Shown here one piece after another: positions 35,015 to 45,606 of a DNA stretch of 51,627 nt; position 1 is the stretch's first letter; the number at the start of each line of letters is the position of its first letter. The stretch comes from Caballeronia choica (GTDB lineage: Bacteria; Pseudomonadota; Gammaproteobacteria; Burkholderiales; Burkholderiaceae). The DNA is taken from assembly GCF_001544535.1 (NCBI RefSeq), contig NZ_FCON02000053.1, forward strand, positions 1-51,627, read 5' to 3'. The translations under genes were made by a program, and so were the position numbers. Under the pieces are notes generated by a model. It was not told the origin of the DNA. It saw nothing but the letters and a program-made list of their open reading frames with translations, and did not search any database.

Positions 35015-35425
35015 TCAGCGTCCGAAGCTGGTTTCCGCGCCGGTTTCAACCAGTGCCTTCAGCTTCTGACTCGCATGAAACGTGACAACGCGGCGCGCGG
35101 CAATCGGGATCGCTTCGCCGGTTTTCGGGTTGCGTCCCGGCCGCTGCGGTTTGTCGCGCAACTGGAAGTTGCCGAAGCCGGACAGCTTGACGCTATCGCC
35201 GCTTTCGAGCGCGTCGCGAATGACTTCGAAGAAGGCTTCGACCATGTCTTTCGCTTCGCGCTTGTTAAGTCCGACGTGGTCGAACAGCATCTCGGCCAAT
35301 TCGGCTTTCGTGAGCGTCGGCGTCTCATTGGACGCCGCGCCATTCGAAGTCGGGATATCTCGGATCATGGCGCTGCGTTGCGCCGAAAGAAGGGCTTCGA
35401 AATCACTCGAGTTCATTTGGTTCAT
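35015..35425 (-). CDS. ihfA: Integration host factor subunit alpha
   Basis: IHF-alpha pairs with IHF-beta to bend DNA sharply at specific sites. The core shows [40 protein letters not shown] and [18 protein letters not shown], the DNA-binding arm. The 136-residue protein carries about 35 extra N-terminal residues ([20 protein letters not shown] onward) compared with E. coli, as in other Burkholderia-like species. No clear ribosome-binding site is seen at this start, so a start further in is possible. It follows pheT by 46 bases, as in E. coli. Confidence 0.95.
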   Translation of the reverse strand: MNQMNSSDFEALLSAQRSAMIRDIPTSNGAASNETPTLTKAELAEMLFDHVGLNKREAKDMVEAFFEVIRDALESGDSVKLSGFGNFQLRDKPQRPGRNPKTGEAIPIAARRVVTFHASQKLKALVETGAETSFGR

Positions 35426-35471
35426 ATCAGAAAAATGGCGTGACGATTAAGACGGAGGGGCCCAACAAAGG

Positions 35472-37904
35472 CTATCCGCGCAACCGCGCGCCATGTACTC
35501 GAGCCAAGCGATCCACCAGCGTTTTGATGGCCGTTTCGACCGTTTCGTCCTGAAGCGTCCCGCCAGTATCTTGCAACGTTACACGGAAGGCAAGGCTTTT
35601 CTCGTGCGCTCCCAAACCACCGGAAGTGCTTGATTTTGGACGAAATTCATCGAACAGCGCAACCCTCGTGACATGCTTGCAGGCGGGCTCGGAACGAGCG
35701 TTTTCGAGCTCGTCGAGGAGCGTCTGAACCTCGATTTTCTGATCGACGACGACCGCGATATCGCGCCTCACTGGCGGGAATTTCGACACGTCAGAGGGCA
35801 CCGGCAACGAACGCTCGATCAAAGCGTCGGCTTCGATTTCGAACAGAATCGGCGCCTGCGGCAGATCATACTTTTGCAGCCAGCGCGGATGAAGCTCGCC
35901 AATCCAGCCGACCTTGCGACCATCGATTTCAATCCGTGCGCTGCGTCCCGGATGCAGCGCCGGATGTGCTGCCGTCACGAAACGCGGCACGACCGGCGCG
36001 AAGAGCGCCTCGACGTCACCCTTCACGTCGAAGAAATCGACCGTACGCGAGGGCGCGCCCCACTGCTCGTCGAGCGTCGGGCCGTAAGCGAGGCCACCGA
36101 TCATCTTCGGCTGCGCGAAGCCTTCGATGGTCAGCTCGCCGGCCTTGATCGACGGATCGTGCAGGAACACGCGACCCGCCTCGAACACGCGAATGCGGTC
36201 CGCGCGACGGTTCAGGTTGTAGCGCAGCACGCTGATGAGGCTACCGAACAGCGTCGTGCGCATGACCGACAACTGGCTCGCGATCGGATTGACCAGCTTG
36301 ACCGGATGGTCGTTGCCGGCGAAATCCTGCTCCCATTCGGCATCGACGAAACTGAAGTTCACGGTCTCCGAGTAGTCACGCGCGGCGACGGCGTGGCGAA
36401 TCGTATGAACCGAACGCTTCGTCTCGTTGGTCGGACGCATTTCGCTCTTGGCGACCGGCGGGCGCGCCGGAATCTTCTCGAAACCGTAAATGCGCGCGAC
36501 CTCCTCGATCAAATCTTCTTCGATCTCGATGTCGAAGCGATACGGCGGCGGCGTCACGGAGAACGTGTCGCCGTCGCGCTCGAATGCGAGGCCGAGCCGC
36601 GTGAAGATCTGCGCGATTTCTTCCGCGCCGATCTCGATGCCGATGATCCGATGCGCACGCGCGACGCGCATCTTGACCGGCGCGCGTGTCGGCAGATTGA
36701 CGATCTGATCGTCGACCGGACCGGCCTTGCCGCCGCAGATGTCGAGAATCAATTGCGAAATGCGCTCGATGTGCTCGACGGTCGTCGAGTAGTCGACTCC
36801 GCGTTCAAACCGATGCGCCGCGTCGGTCGAGAAGTTGTACTTGCGCGCGCGGCCACGGATCGCATCCGGCCACCAGAACGCGGCTTCGAGATAGATGTTG
36901 GTCGTGTCGAGCGATACGGCCGTGCTGTCGCCGCCCATGATCCCGGCGAGACTTTCGACGTGCCGGTCATCGGCAATCACGCCCACGGTTTCGTCGAGTT
37001 CGACAGTATTGCCGTTCAGCAGCTTGAGCGTCTCGCCCTTGCGGCCCCAGCGCACTTCGATACCGCCGTGAATCTTGTCCAGGTCGAACACGTGCGTCGG
37101 ACGGCCGAGTTCGAGCATCACGTAATTCGAGATGTCGACGAGCGCGGAGATGCTGCGCTGCCCCGAACGCTCGAGCCGCTCGACCATCCATGGCGGCGTC
37201 TTCCCGTGCGCGTTCACGCCGCGGATCACGCGACCCGAAAAGCGTCCGCACAGGTCGGGCGCCAGGATCTTCACCGGCAGCTTTTCGTCGAGCGCAGCGG
37301 CAACCGGCGGCATGTCGAGCGCCTTGAGCGGCGCGCCGGTGATCGCGGCGGTTTCCCGCGCGACGCCGAACACCGACAGGCAATCCGCCTTGTTCGGCGT
37401 TAGCTTGATTTCGAAGACGGTGTCGTCGAGATTCAGCGTCTCGCGAATGTCCTGGCCGATCGGCGTATCGGCGGGCAGGATCAGCAAGCCGCTGTGATCC
37501 TCCGACAGCTTCAGTTCACGCGCCGAACACAACATGCCCTGGCTTTCGACGCCGCGCAGCTTCGACAGCTTGATCGCGAACGGTTCGCCGCCCGCTTCCG
37601 TCGGCGGCAATTGCGCGCCTACGAGCGCGACCGGCACCTTGATGCCCGGCGAGACATTCGGCGCGCCGCACACAACGTTGAGCGTCTCGCCCGTGCCGGC
37701 ATCGACCTGACAGACGTTGAGCTTGTCCGCATTCGGATGCTTGGCCACTTCCAGCACCTGGCCGACGACGATTTTCGTGGTCGGCGGCGCGACCGGCTGC
37801 AGACCTTCGACTTCGAGACCGGCCATCGTGAGCGCGTGCGACAGTTCGTCGGTGGTCAAGGCCGGATCGACGAAACTTCTAAGCCAGGATTCTGGGAATT
37901 GCAT
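35472..37904 (-). CDS. pheT: Phenylalanyl-tRNA synthetase beta chain
   Basis: PheT is the large subunit of the heterotetramer that charges tRNA-Phe. Its 810 residues contain an N-terminal tRNA-binding (OB) domain ([20 protein letters not shown]), B3/B4 editing domains, a B5 domain, and an FDX-ACB anticodon-binding domain at the end ([14 protein letters not shown]). Length matches the family. It follows pheS by 82 bases. Confidence 0.98.
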   Translation of the reverse strand: MQFPESWLRSFVDPALTTDELSHALTMAGLEVEGLQPVAPPTTKIVVGQVLEVAKHPNADKLNVCQVDAGTGETLNVVCGAPNVSPGIKVPVALVGAQLPPTEAGGEPFAIKLSKLRGVESQGMLCSARELKLSEDHSGLLILPADTPIGQDIRETLNLDDTVFEIKLTPNKADCLSVFGVARETAAITGAPLKALDMPPVAAALDEKLPVKILAPDLCGRFSGRVIRGVNAHGKTPPWMVERLERSGQRSISALVDISNYVMLELGRPTHVFDLDKIHGGIEVRWGRKGETLKLLNGNTVELDETVGVIADDRHVESLAGIMGGDSTAVSLDTTNIYLEAAFWWPDAIRGRARKYNFSTDAAHRFERGVDYSTTVEHIERISQLILDICGGKAGPVDDQIVNLPTRAPVKMRVARAHRIIGIEIGAEEIAQIFTRLGLAFERDGDTFSVTPPPYRFDIEIEEDLIEEVARIYGFEKIPARPPVAKSEMRPTNETKRSVHTIRHAVAARDYSETVNFSFVDAEWEQDFAGNDHPVKLVNPIASQLSVMRTTLFGSLISVLRYNLNRRADRIRVFEAGRVFLHDPSIKAGELTIEGFAQPKMIGGLAYGPTLDEQWGAPSRTVDFFDVKGDVEALFAPVVPRFVTAAHPALHPGRSARIEIDGRKVGWIGELHPRWLQKYDLPQAPILFEIEADALIERSLPVPSDVSKFPPVRRDIAVVVDQKIEVQTLLDELENARSEPACKHVTRVALFDEFRPKSSTSGGLGAHEKSLAFRVTLQDTGGTLQDETVETAIKTLVDRLARVHGARLRG

Positions 37905-37986
37905 GTGTGTCTACGTTCGAAAGGAGTTATGTCTGCGCCCGGTCTCATGTGTTCTTATGTGCCGGGCCTCTCGGCAAAGGTGCGCG

Positions 37987-39000
37987 TTAAGCGAATTGCC
38001 GCAGGAAACGCAGATCGTTTTCGAAGAAAAGGCGCAGGTCTTGCACGCCGTAGCGCAGCATCGTCAGGCGTTCGAGGCCGCTGCCGAACGCAAAGCCGAT
38101 ATAGCGCTCCGGGTCGAGACCCATGTTGCGGATGACGGTCGGGTGAACCTGGCCGGAACCCGAGATTTCGAGCCATTTGCCGGCATTCTTGCCGTGCTCG
38201 AACATCATGTCGATTTCGGCCGACGGCTCGGTAAATGGGAAATACGAAGGACGGAAGCGCACGAGGATGTCGTCGCGCTCGAAGAATTTCTTGAGGAAGT
38301 CGGTGTAGACGCCCTTCAGGTCGGCGAAGCTGATGTTCTCGTCGATCCACAGGCCTTCGACCTGATTGAACATCGGCGAATGCGTGGCGTCGCTGTCCAC
38401 GCGGTACGTGCGGCCCGGCACGATCACCTTGATCGGCGGCTTGTTCATGCGCGCGTAGCGCACCTGCATCGGGCTCGTGTGCGTGCGCAGAAGGAGCGGA
38501 CGGCCGTCGGCATCGTTGCCGTCGACATAAAACGTGTCCTGCATCGAACGCGCCGGATGGTTTTCGGGGCTGTTCAACGCAGTGAAGTTGTACCAGTCGG
38601 TTTCGATTTCGGGGCCGTCCGCCACGTCGAAACCAATCGTGCTGAAAATCTGCTCAACGCGTTCCCACGTGCGCATCACCGGATGCAGCGTGCCGGCGCC
38701 GATACCGCGCCCGGGCAACGTCACATCGATCGCTTCGGCCGCGAGCCGCTGATTCAAGAGCGCATCGGCGAGTGCCTGGCGGCGCGCATTCAGCGCGGCT
38801 TCGACCTGGCCTTTCACGACGTTGATGCGCGCGCCTTCGGTCTTGCGCGTGTCCGGATCGAGCTTGCCGAGGCCCTTGAGCAACTCGGTAAGCGCGCCCG
38901 ACTTGCCGAGAAAGCGCGCCTTCTCGTTTTCGAGCGTGGCGGCATCGGAGGCGTTTTCAAAAGCGCTTTGCGCGTCGGCGACAATCTGATCCAGGTCCAT
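37987..39000 (-). CDS. pheS: Phenylalanyl-tRNA synthetase alpha chain
   Basis: PheS is the catalytic class II subunit. The 337 residues include an N-terminal coiled coil, motif 2 around [13 protein letters not shown], and the motif 3 region [19 protein letters not shown] take the start MDLDQIV at 38998-39000, with GGGATCA before it, as in other Burkholderia PheS. The frame extends ten codons further. A terminator-like hairpin lies upstream at 39079-39107. Confidence 0.97.
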   Translation of the reverse strand: MDLDQIVADAQSAFENASDAATLENEKARFLGKSGALTELLKGLGKLDPDTRKTEGARINVVKGQVEAALNARRQALADALLNQRLAAEAIDVTLPGRGIGAGTLHPVMRTWERVEQIFSTIGFDVADGPEIETDWYNFTALNSPENHPARSMQDTFYVDGNDADGRPLLLRTHTSPMQVRYARMNKPPIKVIVPGRTYRVDSDATHSPMFNQVEGLWIDENISFADLKGVYTDFLKKFFERDDILVRFRPSYFPFTEPSAEIDMMFEHGKNAGKWLEISGSGQVHPTVIRNMGLDPERYIGFAFGSGLERLTMLRYGVQDLRLFFENDLRFLRQFA

Positions 39001-39078
39001 TGATCCCATCATTTCAACGTCGAAGTTCAACTGCTTAACTGAACGGGCAAACTCAAGTGCAAATTCGCTCGACCAACG

Positions 39079-39107
39079 AAAACGGGGCTCGGTGAGAGCC
39101 CCGTTTT
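39079..39107 (-). terminator. Terminator/attenuator between rplT and pheS
   Basis: A near-perfect 12-bp stem, AAAACGGGGCTC with GAGCCCCGTTTT, around a five-base loop, ends in TTTT on the minus strand. It sits between rplT and pheS, 79 bases before the pheS ATG. A preceding stem (GCAGCG/CGCTGC, about 39113-39145) may compete with it. In E. coli pheST is controlled by attenuation in this same interval. Confidence 0.65.
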
Positions 39108-39173
39108 CTATCGCAGCGGCACCGAAACTACCGGATATTCGCTGCGACGAACCACGCAGTACTAATTTCGCAA

Positions 39174-39533
39174 TTAGGCTGCAACGGCGGCTTTCACCTG
39201 CTTGACGATCGCAGCAAAAGCAGCCTTGTCGAACACAGCCATGTCAGCCAGCACCTTGCGGTCGAGTTCGATCTGAGCCTTCTTCAGGCCGTTGATGAAC
39301 ACGCTGTAGGTCATGTCGTGCTGACGCACCGCTGCATTGATACGCGTGATCCACAGTGCGCGGAACACACGCTTCTTGTTGCGGCGATCGCGATAGGCAT
39401 ACTGCCCTGCGCGCATGACCGCTTGCTTGGCGATGCGATAGACGTTATTGCGACGGCCGCGGTAACCCTTGGCCAGCTTGATGACTTTCTTGTGACGGGC
39501 CCGTGCGGTAACCCCACGTTTTACTCGAGGCAT
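39174..39533 (-). CDS. rplT: 50S ribosomal protein L20
   Basis: The 119 residues are a full-length L20 ([45 protein letters not shown]). L20 binds 23S rRNA early in 50S assembly and represses its own operon in E. coli by binding the leader mRNA near rpmI. It follows rpmI by 29 bases. Confidence 0.98.
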   Translation of the reverse strand: MPRVKRGVTARARHKKVIKLAKGYRGRRNNVYRIAKQAVMRAGQYAYRDRRNKKRVFRALWITRINAAVRQHDMTYSVFINGLKKAQIELDRKVLADMAVFDKAAFAAIVKQVKAAVAA

Positions 39534-39562
39534 GTTGCGCTCCTATGAGTTTCGGTTAAGGG

Positions 39563-39760
39563 TTAAGCGAACGGCAGCATTGCGCGCACGGAGTTCATAT
39601 CTGCATGATGAACAGCCGTGGAACCGCGCAAATGGCGTTTGACCTTGGTGGTCTTCTTCGTCAGGATGTGGCGCTTGAAGGCCTGACCGCGCTTGACGGT
39701 ACCGCCCGGACGCACCACGAAGCGCTTTGCAGCACTCTTCTTGGTCTTCATCTTCGGCAT
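39563..39760 (-). CDS. rpmI: 50S ribosomal protein L35
   Basis: The 65-residue protein is L35 ([14 protein letters not shown], then [16 protein letters not shown]). The ATG is at 39758-39760; the longer frame upstream is non-coding. About 195 bases separate it from infC, where an L20-responsive structure could sit. Confidence 0.98.
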   Translation of the reverse strand: MPKMKTKKSAAKRFVVRPGGTVKRGQAFKRHILTKKTTKVKRHLRGSTAVHHADMNSVRAMLPFA

Positions 39761-39955
39761 GAAACTACTCCAGTTTATTAGATGGACATGGGTGTGCGGT
39801 TGATCCATCGATCCTTTCCCGCCCTTCGAAACCCACGCGCCACTTGTGTGCGGACGGTTTTGAACCCGCCGCATTTTCATGAGCGACGCCGATTGCCCGG
39901 CATCACACTGAAACCTGCTCCGATGCCGCGCCTGCCAGCAAGCGCGATCCATCGA

Positions 39956-40480
39956 TTACTTCTTTTTCTTCGGCGCCAGAACCATGATCATCTGACGACC
40001 TTCCATCTTCGGCATCTGCTCGACCTGACCGAATTCGTCGAGGTCCGTCTTCAGACGTTCGAGCATGCGCATGCCGATTTCCTGGTGGGCCATTTCTCGC
40101 CCGCGGAAACGCAACGTGATTTTCGTCTTGTCGCCGTCTTCGAGGAAACGCGTGAGGTTGCGCAGTTTCACGTTGTAGTCACCGTCATCGGTGCCCGGCC
40201 GGAATTTGACTTCCTTGACCTGAACGATCTTCTGCTTGAGCTTCGCCTCGTGCTGCTTCTTCGCTTCCGAATACTTGAACTTGCCGTAATCCATCAACCG
40301 GCAGACAGGCGGTACAGCCTGTGGCGCGATTTCGACGAGGTCCACGTCCTGCTGTTCCGACATGCGGAAAGCATCGGCGAGTTTCACGATTCCGAGCGGC
40401 TCGTTGTCCACTCCGACCAAGCGCACCTCAGGTGCAGTAATTTCACCGTTGATGCGATGTGACGACTTATCAGTAGCGAT
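39956..40480 (-). CDS. infC: Translation initiation factor IF-3 (ATC start)
   Basis: IF-3 prevents premature subunit joining and proofreads the start codon. The 174 residues contain both IF-3 domains, with [14 protein letters not shown] and [20 protein letters not shown] in the N domain and [16 protein letters not shown] in the C domain. No ATG/GTG fits the true N-terminus. AGAGGA precedes an ATC (40478-40480) beginning [12 protein letters not shown], the conserved family N-terminus. The GTG 18 codons in would cut it off. Non-AUG starts in infC are known and allow IF-3 autorepression. Confidence 0.93.
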   Translation of the reverse strand: MATDKSSHRINGEITAPEVRLVGVDNEPLGIVKLADAFRMSEQQDVDLVEIAPQAVPPVCRLMDYGKFKYSEAKKQHEAKLKQKIVQVKEVKFRPGTDDGDYNVKLRNLTRFLEDGDKTKITLRFRGREMAHQEIGMRMLERLKTDLDEFGQVEQMPKMEGRQMIMVLAPKKKK

Positions 40481-40528
40481 GTTACGTTTCCTCTAAAAAT
40501 TAAAAAACAAGCCGCGCTGCGGGTGGGC

Positions 40529-42436
40529 TTACTTGAACGCCTGCACGTCCTGCTGCAGGCGATCGAGGAATGCATCGACCGGCATTGAGCCCAGATCGAC
40601 GCCGCCACGAGCACGCACGGCTACAGTTTTTGCCTCACGCTCCTTGTCGCCGACGACCAGCAAATACGGGACCTTTTGCAGCGTGTGCTCGCGTATTTTA
40701 TAGCTAATCTTCTCATTGCGCAAATCGCTCTCTACTCTAAGCCCTTGTTTTTGCAACGATTGGGCCAGATCGCGAGCGTAATCCGCCTGATTCTCGGCGA
40801 TATTCAGGATGACCGCCTGAATCGGCGAGAGCCAGGAAGGCATTGCACCGGCGTGGTGCTCAATCAAAATGCCCAGGAACCGCTCCATCGAGCCGACGAT
40901 CGCCCGATGCAGCATGACCGGCCGCTTGCGGCTGTTGTCTTCCGACACATACTCCGCACCGAGTCGTTCCGGCAGCACCATGTCGAGCTGCAGCGTACCG
41001 CACTGCCACGAACGGCCAAGGGCGTCCTTGATGTGATATTCGATCTTCGGGCCGTAAAACGCGCCCTCGCCCGGCAGCTCCTCCCATTCCAGGTCGCAGG
41101 CGGTCAGCGCGTCGCGCAAGCCCTGCTCGGCACGATCCCAGATTTCGTCGGTGCCGGCGCGCTGATCGGGACGGAGCGCAAGCTTGATGCCGATGCTGTC
41201 GAAGCCGAAATCCTTGTACACGCTCATCGCGAGGGTATTGAAGGCAATCGATTCCGAGATGAACTGGTCTTCCGTACAGAAGATGTGGGCGTCGTCCTGG
41301 ACAAAACCGCGCACGCGCATCAAACCATGCAGCGACCCGGACGGCTCGTTGCGATGGCACGAACCAAATTCGGCGTAGCGCAGCGGCAGATCGCGATACG
41401 AGCGCAATCCGTGGTTGAACACCTGCACGTGGCCCGGGCAATTCATCGGCTTGATCGCGTAGTCGCGCTTTTCCGACTCGGTCGTGAACATGTTTTCACG
41501 ATAGTTCTGCCAGTGACCCGAAGCCTCCCAGAGCGAACGGTCCATCACCATCGGGGTCTTGATCTCGAGATAACCGGCCCCGTTCACGCGACGGCGCATG
41601 TACTGCTCGACCTGCTGCCACAGCGACCAGCCCTTCGGATGCCAGAACACCATGCCCGGCGCCTCGTCCTGCAGATGAAACAGGTCGAGCTGCTTGCCGA
41701 GCTTGCGGTGATCGCGCTTCTCGGCCTCTTCGAGCATGTGAAGGTACGCGTCCTGGTCTTCCTTCTTGATCCAGGCGGTGCCGTAGATGCGCTGCAACTG
41801 CTCGTTCTTCGAGTCGCCGCGCCAGTACGCGCCCGCGACCTTCATCAGCTTGAAGACCTTGAGCTTGCCGGTGGACGGCACGTGCGGGCCCCGGCACAGA
41901 TCGGTGAAAGCGCCGTGCGAATAAAGCTTGATTTCGTCGCTGGCCGGGATCGATTCGATGATCTCCGCCTTGTACTTCTCGCCGATGCTCTTGAAGTAGT
42001 CGACGGCCTCATCGCGCGAGACGACGCGACGCGACACCGGCTCGTCCTTCTTCGCGAGTTCCAGCATGCGCTTTTCGATCTTTTCGAGATCTTCGGGCGT
42101 GAAGGGGCGGTTATACGCGAAGTCGTAGTAAAAACCGTTGTCGATGACCGGGCCGATCGTGACCTGCGCTTCCGGGTACAAGTCCTTTACCGCATACGCG
42201 AGCAGGTGCGCAGCCGAATGGCGAACGATGTCGAGGCCGTCGGCGTCCTTGTCGGTGACGATGGAGAGCGACGCGTCATGGTCGATCAGTGCCGACGTAT
42301 CGACGAGTTCGCCGTCCAGCCGGCCGCCGAGCGCGGCCTTGGCGAGCCCGGCGCCGATCGAGGTCGCGACTTCGGCGACCGTCACCGGGTGGTCGTACTG
42401 TCGGACGGAGCCGTCGGGCAAGCGTATCGAAACCAT
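40529..42436 (-). CDS. thrS: Threonyl-tRNA synthetase
   Basis: ThrS charges tRNA-Thr. The 635 residues have the TGS domain ([20 protein letters not shown]), the editing domain with HSAAHLL, and the class II core with [40 protein letters not shown] and [16 protein letters not shown]-terminal anticodon-binding domain follows. GGAGA lies six bases before this ATG. It begins the minus-strand run to merR; infC follows after 48 bases. Confidence 0.98.
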   Translation of the reverse strand: MVSIRLPDGSVRQYDHPVTVAEVATSIGAGLAKAALGGRLDGELVDTSALIDHDASLSIVTDKDADGLDIVRHSAAHLLAYAVKDLYPEAQVTIGPVIDNGFYYDFAYNRPFTPEDLEKIEKRMLELAKKDEPVSRRVVSRDEAVDYFKSIGEKYKAEIIESIPASDEIKLYSHGAFTDLCRGPHVPSTGKLKVFKLMKVAGAYWRGDSKNEQLQRIYGTAWIKKEDQDAYLHMLEEAEKRDHRKLGKQLDLFHLQDEAPGMVFWHPKGWSLWQQVEQYMRRRVNGAGYLEIKTPMVMDRSLWEASGHWQNYRENMFTTESEKRDYAIKPMNCPGHVQVFNHGLRSYRDLPLRYAEFGSCHRNEPSGSLHGLMRVRGFVQDDAHIFCTEDQFISESIAFNTLAMSVYKDFGFDSIGIKLALRPDQRAGTDEIWDRAEQGLRDALTACDLEWEELPGEGAFYGPKIEYHIKDALGRSWQCGTLQLDMVLPERLGAEYVSEDNSRKRPVMLHRAIVGSMERFLGILIEHHAGAMPSWLSPIQAVILNIAENQADYARDLAQSLQKQGLRVESDLRNEKISYKIREHTLQKVPYLLVVGDKEREAKTVAVRARGGVDLGSMPVDAFLDRLQQDVQAFK

Positions 42437-42532
42437 TTCATTCTCCAAGACGCCGGCTTGCGGCGACCAAGTTCAAATCAACCTGCCCCACGGAATCGAA
42501 GGGCAAAACAAATTACGCAAAACCAGACACAC

Positions 42533-42560
42533 AAAACCAAACGAACAAAACCAAACGAAC
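42533..42560. repeat. 14-bp tandem repeat before thrS
   Basis: AAAACCAAACGAAC occurs twice in tandem, exactly. It sits immediately upstream of the thrS leader region and next to the tRNA-Val terminator. Confidence 0.6.
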
Positions 42561-42597
42561 AAAAAAAATGCGGCCCCACGAATCGAGGGGCCGCATT
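42561..42597 (-). terminator. Terminator after tRNA-Val
   Basis: AATGCGGCCCC and GGGGCCGCATT form an 11-bp stem with a nine-base loop, followed by a run of T on the minus strand. Confidence 0.8.
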
Positions 42598-42756
42598 CAC
42601 TTTCAAACCAAACCACAAGGGCGAAAGAGGTCCTCGACTAGCGTCGCTCCGAATTTGTTTCGGTCAACGTTCGCGGTGCCATCTCTTTGTTCGCCTTTAG
42701 CGCCGAGGCGCTTACTGCGGTTTTGAAACCCCGGCGAACCAGGATTTCCTTTTCGT

Positions 42757-42833
42757 TGGTAGGCTCGATTGGACTCGAACCAACGACCCCCACCATGTCA
42801 AGGTGGTGCTCTAACCAGCTGAGCTACGAGCCT
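42757..42833 (-). tRNA. tRNA-Val (anticodon GAC)
   Basis: On the minus strand the acceptor AGGCTCG pairs with CGAGCCT. The anticodon stem CCACC with GGTGG has loop TTGACAT (anticodon GAC), and the T-loop is GGTTCGAGTCC. CCA is encoded at the 3' end (42757). Length is 77 bases. Confidence 0.97.
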
Positions 42834-42844
42834 GAAGAAACGAA

Positions 42845-42873
42845 ATTATATGGACCGTTTTGAATCTTGGCAA
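42845..42873 (-). promoter_or_regulatory. Promoter of tRNA-Val
   Basis: TTGCCA (42868-42873), a 17-base spacer and a perfect TATAAT (42845-42850) on the minus strand, 12 bases before the tRNA. Confidence 0.8.
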
Positions 42874-42950
42874 GCGTTTTTATGCAGCCGCTTTGAAAAA
42901 GTTCGTCGATACGTTTAAGTTCTTGTCAAATGCGCTTCAAATTCAACACC

Positions 42951-45173
42951 TTACGCGCGGCGTGAAGCACGAATCACGCCCTGCACTTCACCCAGAAGCG
43001 TGCAGGCGCGCTGAATCTGCGCCGCGTTCGACACCTCGACGGTGAACTGCATGTACGCGATATTTCGGCGGCTCTGGCTCTTCACGCCGACCACGTTGAT
43101 CTTTTCCCGCGCGAACACTTCCGAGATATCCCGCAGCAAGCCCTGCCGGTCGGCGGATTCGACCGCCAGATCGACCGGATACACGGAGGACCCGCGCCCG
43201 CCCATCACATCGGCGGACCAGGTGGTGTGCAGCACGCGCTCGGGCGAACGATCCGCCATCCGCTTGAACGTCGCGCAATCGCTGCGGTGGATCGACATGC
43301 CCTTGCCCCGCGTGACGAATCCCGCGATCGGGTCTGGCGGCGCCGGGCGGCAACAGCGCGCAAGCTGCGTGAGGAGCGCATCGACGCCGACGACCAGCAC
43401 GCCCGTCGATGCCCCCTGCGCCACGCTCTGACCGCTGCTGCGCTTTTCGAACTGCGCGGGCGCTTCGGGCTCGGGCTCGGGTGGCGGCGTATCGTGGAGC
43501 GCCTGCTCGATGTTGCGCAGGCTGAACTCTTCCTTCGCGACGAGCGCGTACAGATCCTCGGGCGTCTTGAAGCCGAGCTTGGCCGCGAGCTGGTCGAGGT
43601 TGACCGACGTCTTGCCTTCCCGCTGCAGCGTCTTGTCGACGATCGCCCGGCCCGCCGCGATGTTCTCCTCGGCGTCGACCGCGTTGAACCACGCGCGCAC
43701 CTTCTGTCGCGCGCGCGCGCTATGCAGGTAGCCGAGCTGCGGATTGAGCCAGTCGCGCGACGGACCGCCCTCCTTCACCGCGATGATCTCGACCGTCTGG
43801 CCGTTTTGCAGCGGCGTGTTGAGCGGCACCATCGCGCCATCGACGCGAGCGCCGCGGCACCGGTGCCCGAGCTCGCTATGCAGGTGATAGGCGAAGTCGA
43901 CGGCGGTGCCCCCCTGCGGCAGCGCGATCACGCGCGCCTGCGGCGTCAGCACGTAGATGTGGTCGTCGTCGAGGGTAGCGTCGCGCAGTTGCTGCCAGCC
44001 CGGTCGTTCGGCATCCGATACGTCGTCCTTCCACGCGAGCAGTTGCCGCAGCCACGCGATCTTCTCGTCGTATTTCTCGCTCGCGGTCACCTGGCCCGCG
44101 TACGCCCGCGTGCCCGCTTCCTTGTAGCGCCAGTGCGCCGCCACGCCGTATTCGGCGAACCGGTGCATCTCGTGCGTGCGGATCTGCACCTCGAACGCGC
44201 GGCCGTCGTCGCCGATCACGACCGTATGCAGCGACTTGTAACCGTTCGGCTTCGGCCGCGAGATGTAGTCGTCGAACTCACGCGGCACCGGCTGCCACAG
44301 GTTGTGCACGATGCCGAGCACGGTGTAGCAATCCTTGATGTCCTCGACGATCACCCGAAACGCGCGCACATCGTTGAGCTCGGAAAAATCGAGTTCCTTG
44401 CCGCGCATCTTTTTCCAGATGCTGTAGATGTGCTTCGGACGGCCGCTCACCTCGGCCTTGATCTGCGCGGTTGCGAGTTCGGTCTGCAGGCGGGCGATCG
44501 CGCTCGTCACATATGACTCGCGCTCGATGCGCCGTTCGTCGAGCAGCTTCGCGATGCGCTTGTAGGTGGTTGGGTCTTCGAAGCGGAACGCGAGGTCTTC
44601 GAGCTCCCACTTCAGTTGCCAGATGCCGAGACGATTCGCGAGCGGCGCGTAGATTTCGAGCGTCTCGCGCGGCACGTCCGGCGACGGCTCCGTCTTGTGC
44701 GCCGCGTAGTAACGCAGCGTCTGCACCCGCGACGCGAGCCGGATCAGCACGACGCGGATGTCCTGCGCGAACGCGAGAAACATCTTGCGCAGCGCCTCGA
44801 CCTGCGCGCGGCGCGCTGCCTGCGCATCGCGGCCGGTTTCGGGCAGCACCGCCTGGGTTGCACGCGAACTGACCGAGCCGAGCCGCGCGAGCTTCCTGAC
44901 ATCGCAGACGAGCGCGTGCACCTCCGGCCCGAAGCGCTCGCCGATGGCCTCCGGATCGTCGAGATGCGGCGCCAGTGTGAAGAGCGCCGCCGCCGCGACC
45001 GCGTGCGGATCGATGTTGAGCGACTGCACGATGCGCGCCGTGCCCGCCGCGTGATCGACGAGCGATTCACCGCTCACGAGCCGCGCGTCGCTCGCGTGCT
45101 CGCGCACGAACGCGAGCGCATCGTCGAACGACGGCTCGGGCAACAGTTCGGGGGAGACGGCGGTGTCGGTCAT
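42951..45173 (-). CDS. relA: GTP pyrophosphokinase RelA
   Basis: RelA makes (p)ppGpp on stalled ribosomes in amino-acid starvation. The 740 residues contain a degenerate HD region: AALFTLAPHLDDPEAIGERF lacks the HDxxED metal site, so it should be hydrolase-inactive. The synthetase domain follows (KKMRGKELDFSELNDVRAF, EFDD at 299-302, PKPNGYKSLHT, EYGVAAHW), then TGS, zinc-finger/helical and ACT domains. Conserved EFDD rather than the SpoT-type RFKD marks it as the synthetase-only branch. It follows the RidA gene by 24 bases. Confidence 0.95.
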   Translation of the reverse strand: MTDTAVSPELLPEPSFDDALAFVREHASDARLVSGESLVDHAAGTARIVQSLNIDPHAVAAAALFTLAPHLDDPEAIGERFGPEVHALVCDVRKLARLGSVSSRATQAVLPETGRDAQAARRAQVEALRKMFLAFAQDIRVVLIRLASRVQTLRYYAAHKTEPSPDVPRETLEIYAPLANRLGIWQLKWELEDLAFRFEDPTTYKRIAKLLDERRIERESYVTSAIARLQTELATAQIKAEVSGRPKHIYSIWKKMRGKELDFSELNDVRAFRVIVEDIKDCYTVLGIVHNLWQPVPREFDDYISRPKPNGYKSLHTVVIGDDGRAFEVQIRTHEMHRFAEYGVAAHWRYKEAGTRAYAGQVTASEKYDEKIAWLRQLLAWKDDVSDAERPGWQQLRDATLDDDHIYVLTPQARVIALPQGGTAVDFAYHLHSELGHRCRGARVDGAMVPLNTPLQNGQTVEIIAVKEGGPSRDWLNPQLGYLHSARARQKVRAWFNAVDAEENIAAGRAIVDKTLQREGKTSVNLDQLAAKLGFKTPEDLYALVAKEEFSLRNIEQALHDTPPPEPEPEAPAQFEKRSSGQSVAQGASTGVLVVGVDALLTQLARCCRPAPPDPIAGFVTRGKGMSIHRSDCATFKRMADRSPERVLHTTWSADVMGGRGSSVYPVDLAVESADRQGLLRDISEVFAREKINVVGVKSQSRRNIAYMQFTVEVSNAAQIQRACTLLGEVQGVIRASRRA

Positions 45174-45197
45174 GCCTGCGGCGTTACTGCAAATGCT

Positions 45198-45551
45198 TTA
45201 GCTGCGCTGGGCCGCCACCACCACGACTTCGACGAGGCACGCCGGATTCGCGAGCCTGGCTTCCACGGTGGCGCGCGGCGGCGTGTTGCCGGCCGCGACC
45301 CACGAATCCCACACGGTGTTCATGGCCGGGAAATTGGCGATGTCGGAGATGAAGATCTGCACCGACAGCAGAAGCGTCTTGTCGCTGTTCGCTTCGGCGA
45401 GCAGGCGATCGATATGGCCGAGCACTTCGCGGGTCTGACCGGCGATGTCCGCTGTCGTGTCTTCCGCGACCTGGCCCGCCAGGTACACCGTGTTGTTGTG
45501 GATCGCGATCTCGGAAAGACGCGCGCCGACGTGATGACGAGTAACTGCCAT
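45198..45551 (-). CDS. RidA/YjgF-family protein
   Basis: The 117 residues form one RidA-like domain (MAVTRHHVGARLSEIAIHNN, TVYLAGQVAED, AAGNTPPRATVEARLANPAC). RidA enzymes deaminate reactive enamines/imines made by PLP enzymes; some members instead act on other substrates. The conserved substrate-carboxylate arginine is present in PPRATVEA. The start MAVTRHH, with AGGAACCCTC before it, is chosen over the longer frame. It is just upstream of relA and may be cotranscribed. Confidence 0.9.
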   Translation of the reverse strand: MAVTRHHVGARLSEIAIHNNTVYLAGQVAEDTTADIAGQTREVLGHIDRLLAEANSDKTLLLSVQIFISDIANFPAMNTVWDSWVAAGNTPPRATVEARLANPACLVEVVVVAAQRS

Positions 45552-45606
45552 GAGGGTTCCTGTTTCTATCCGCGCGCTCGGGGCGAGCGCGACGCCGAGC
45601 CTAATA

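Larger units (their letters stand above)
42437..42756. other. Intergenic/leader region between tRNA-Val and thrS
   Basis: These 320 bases hold the tRNA-Val terminator (42561-42597), a 14-base perfect tandem repeat (42533-42560), and the thrS leader. No gene is seen, and no T-box or tRNA-like structure was recognised. Confidence 0.55.
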
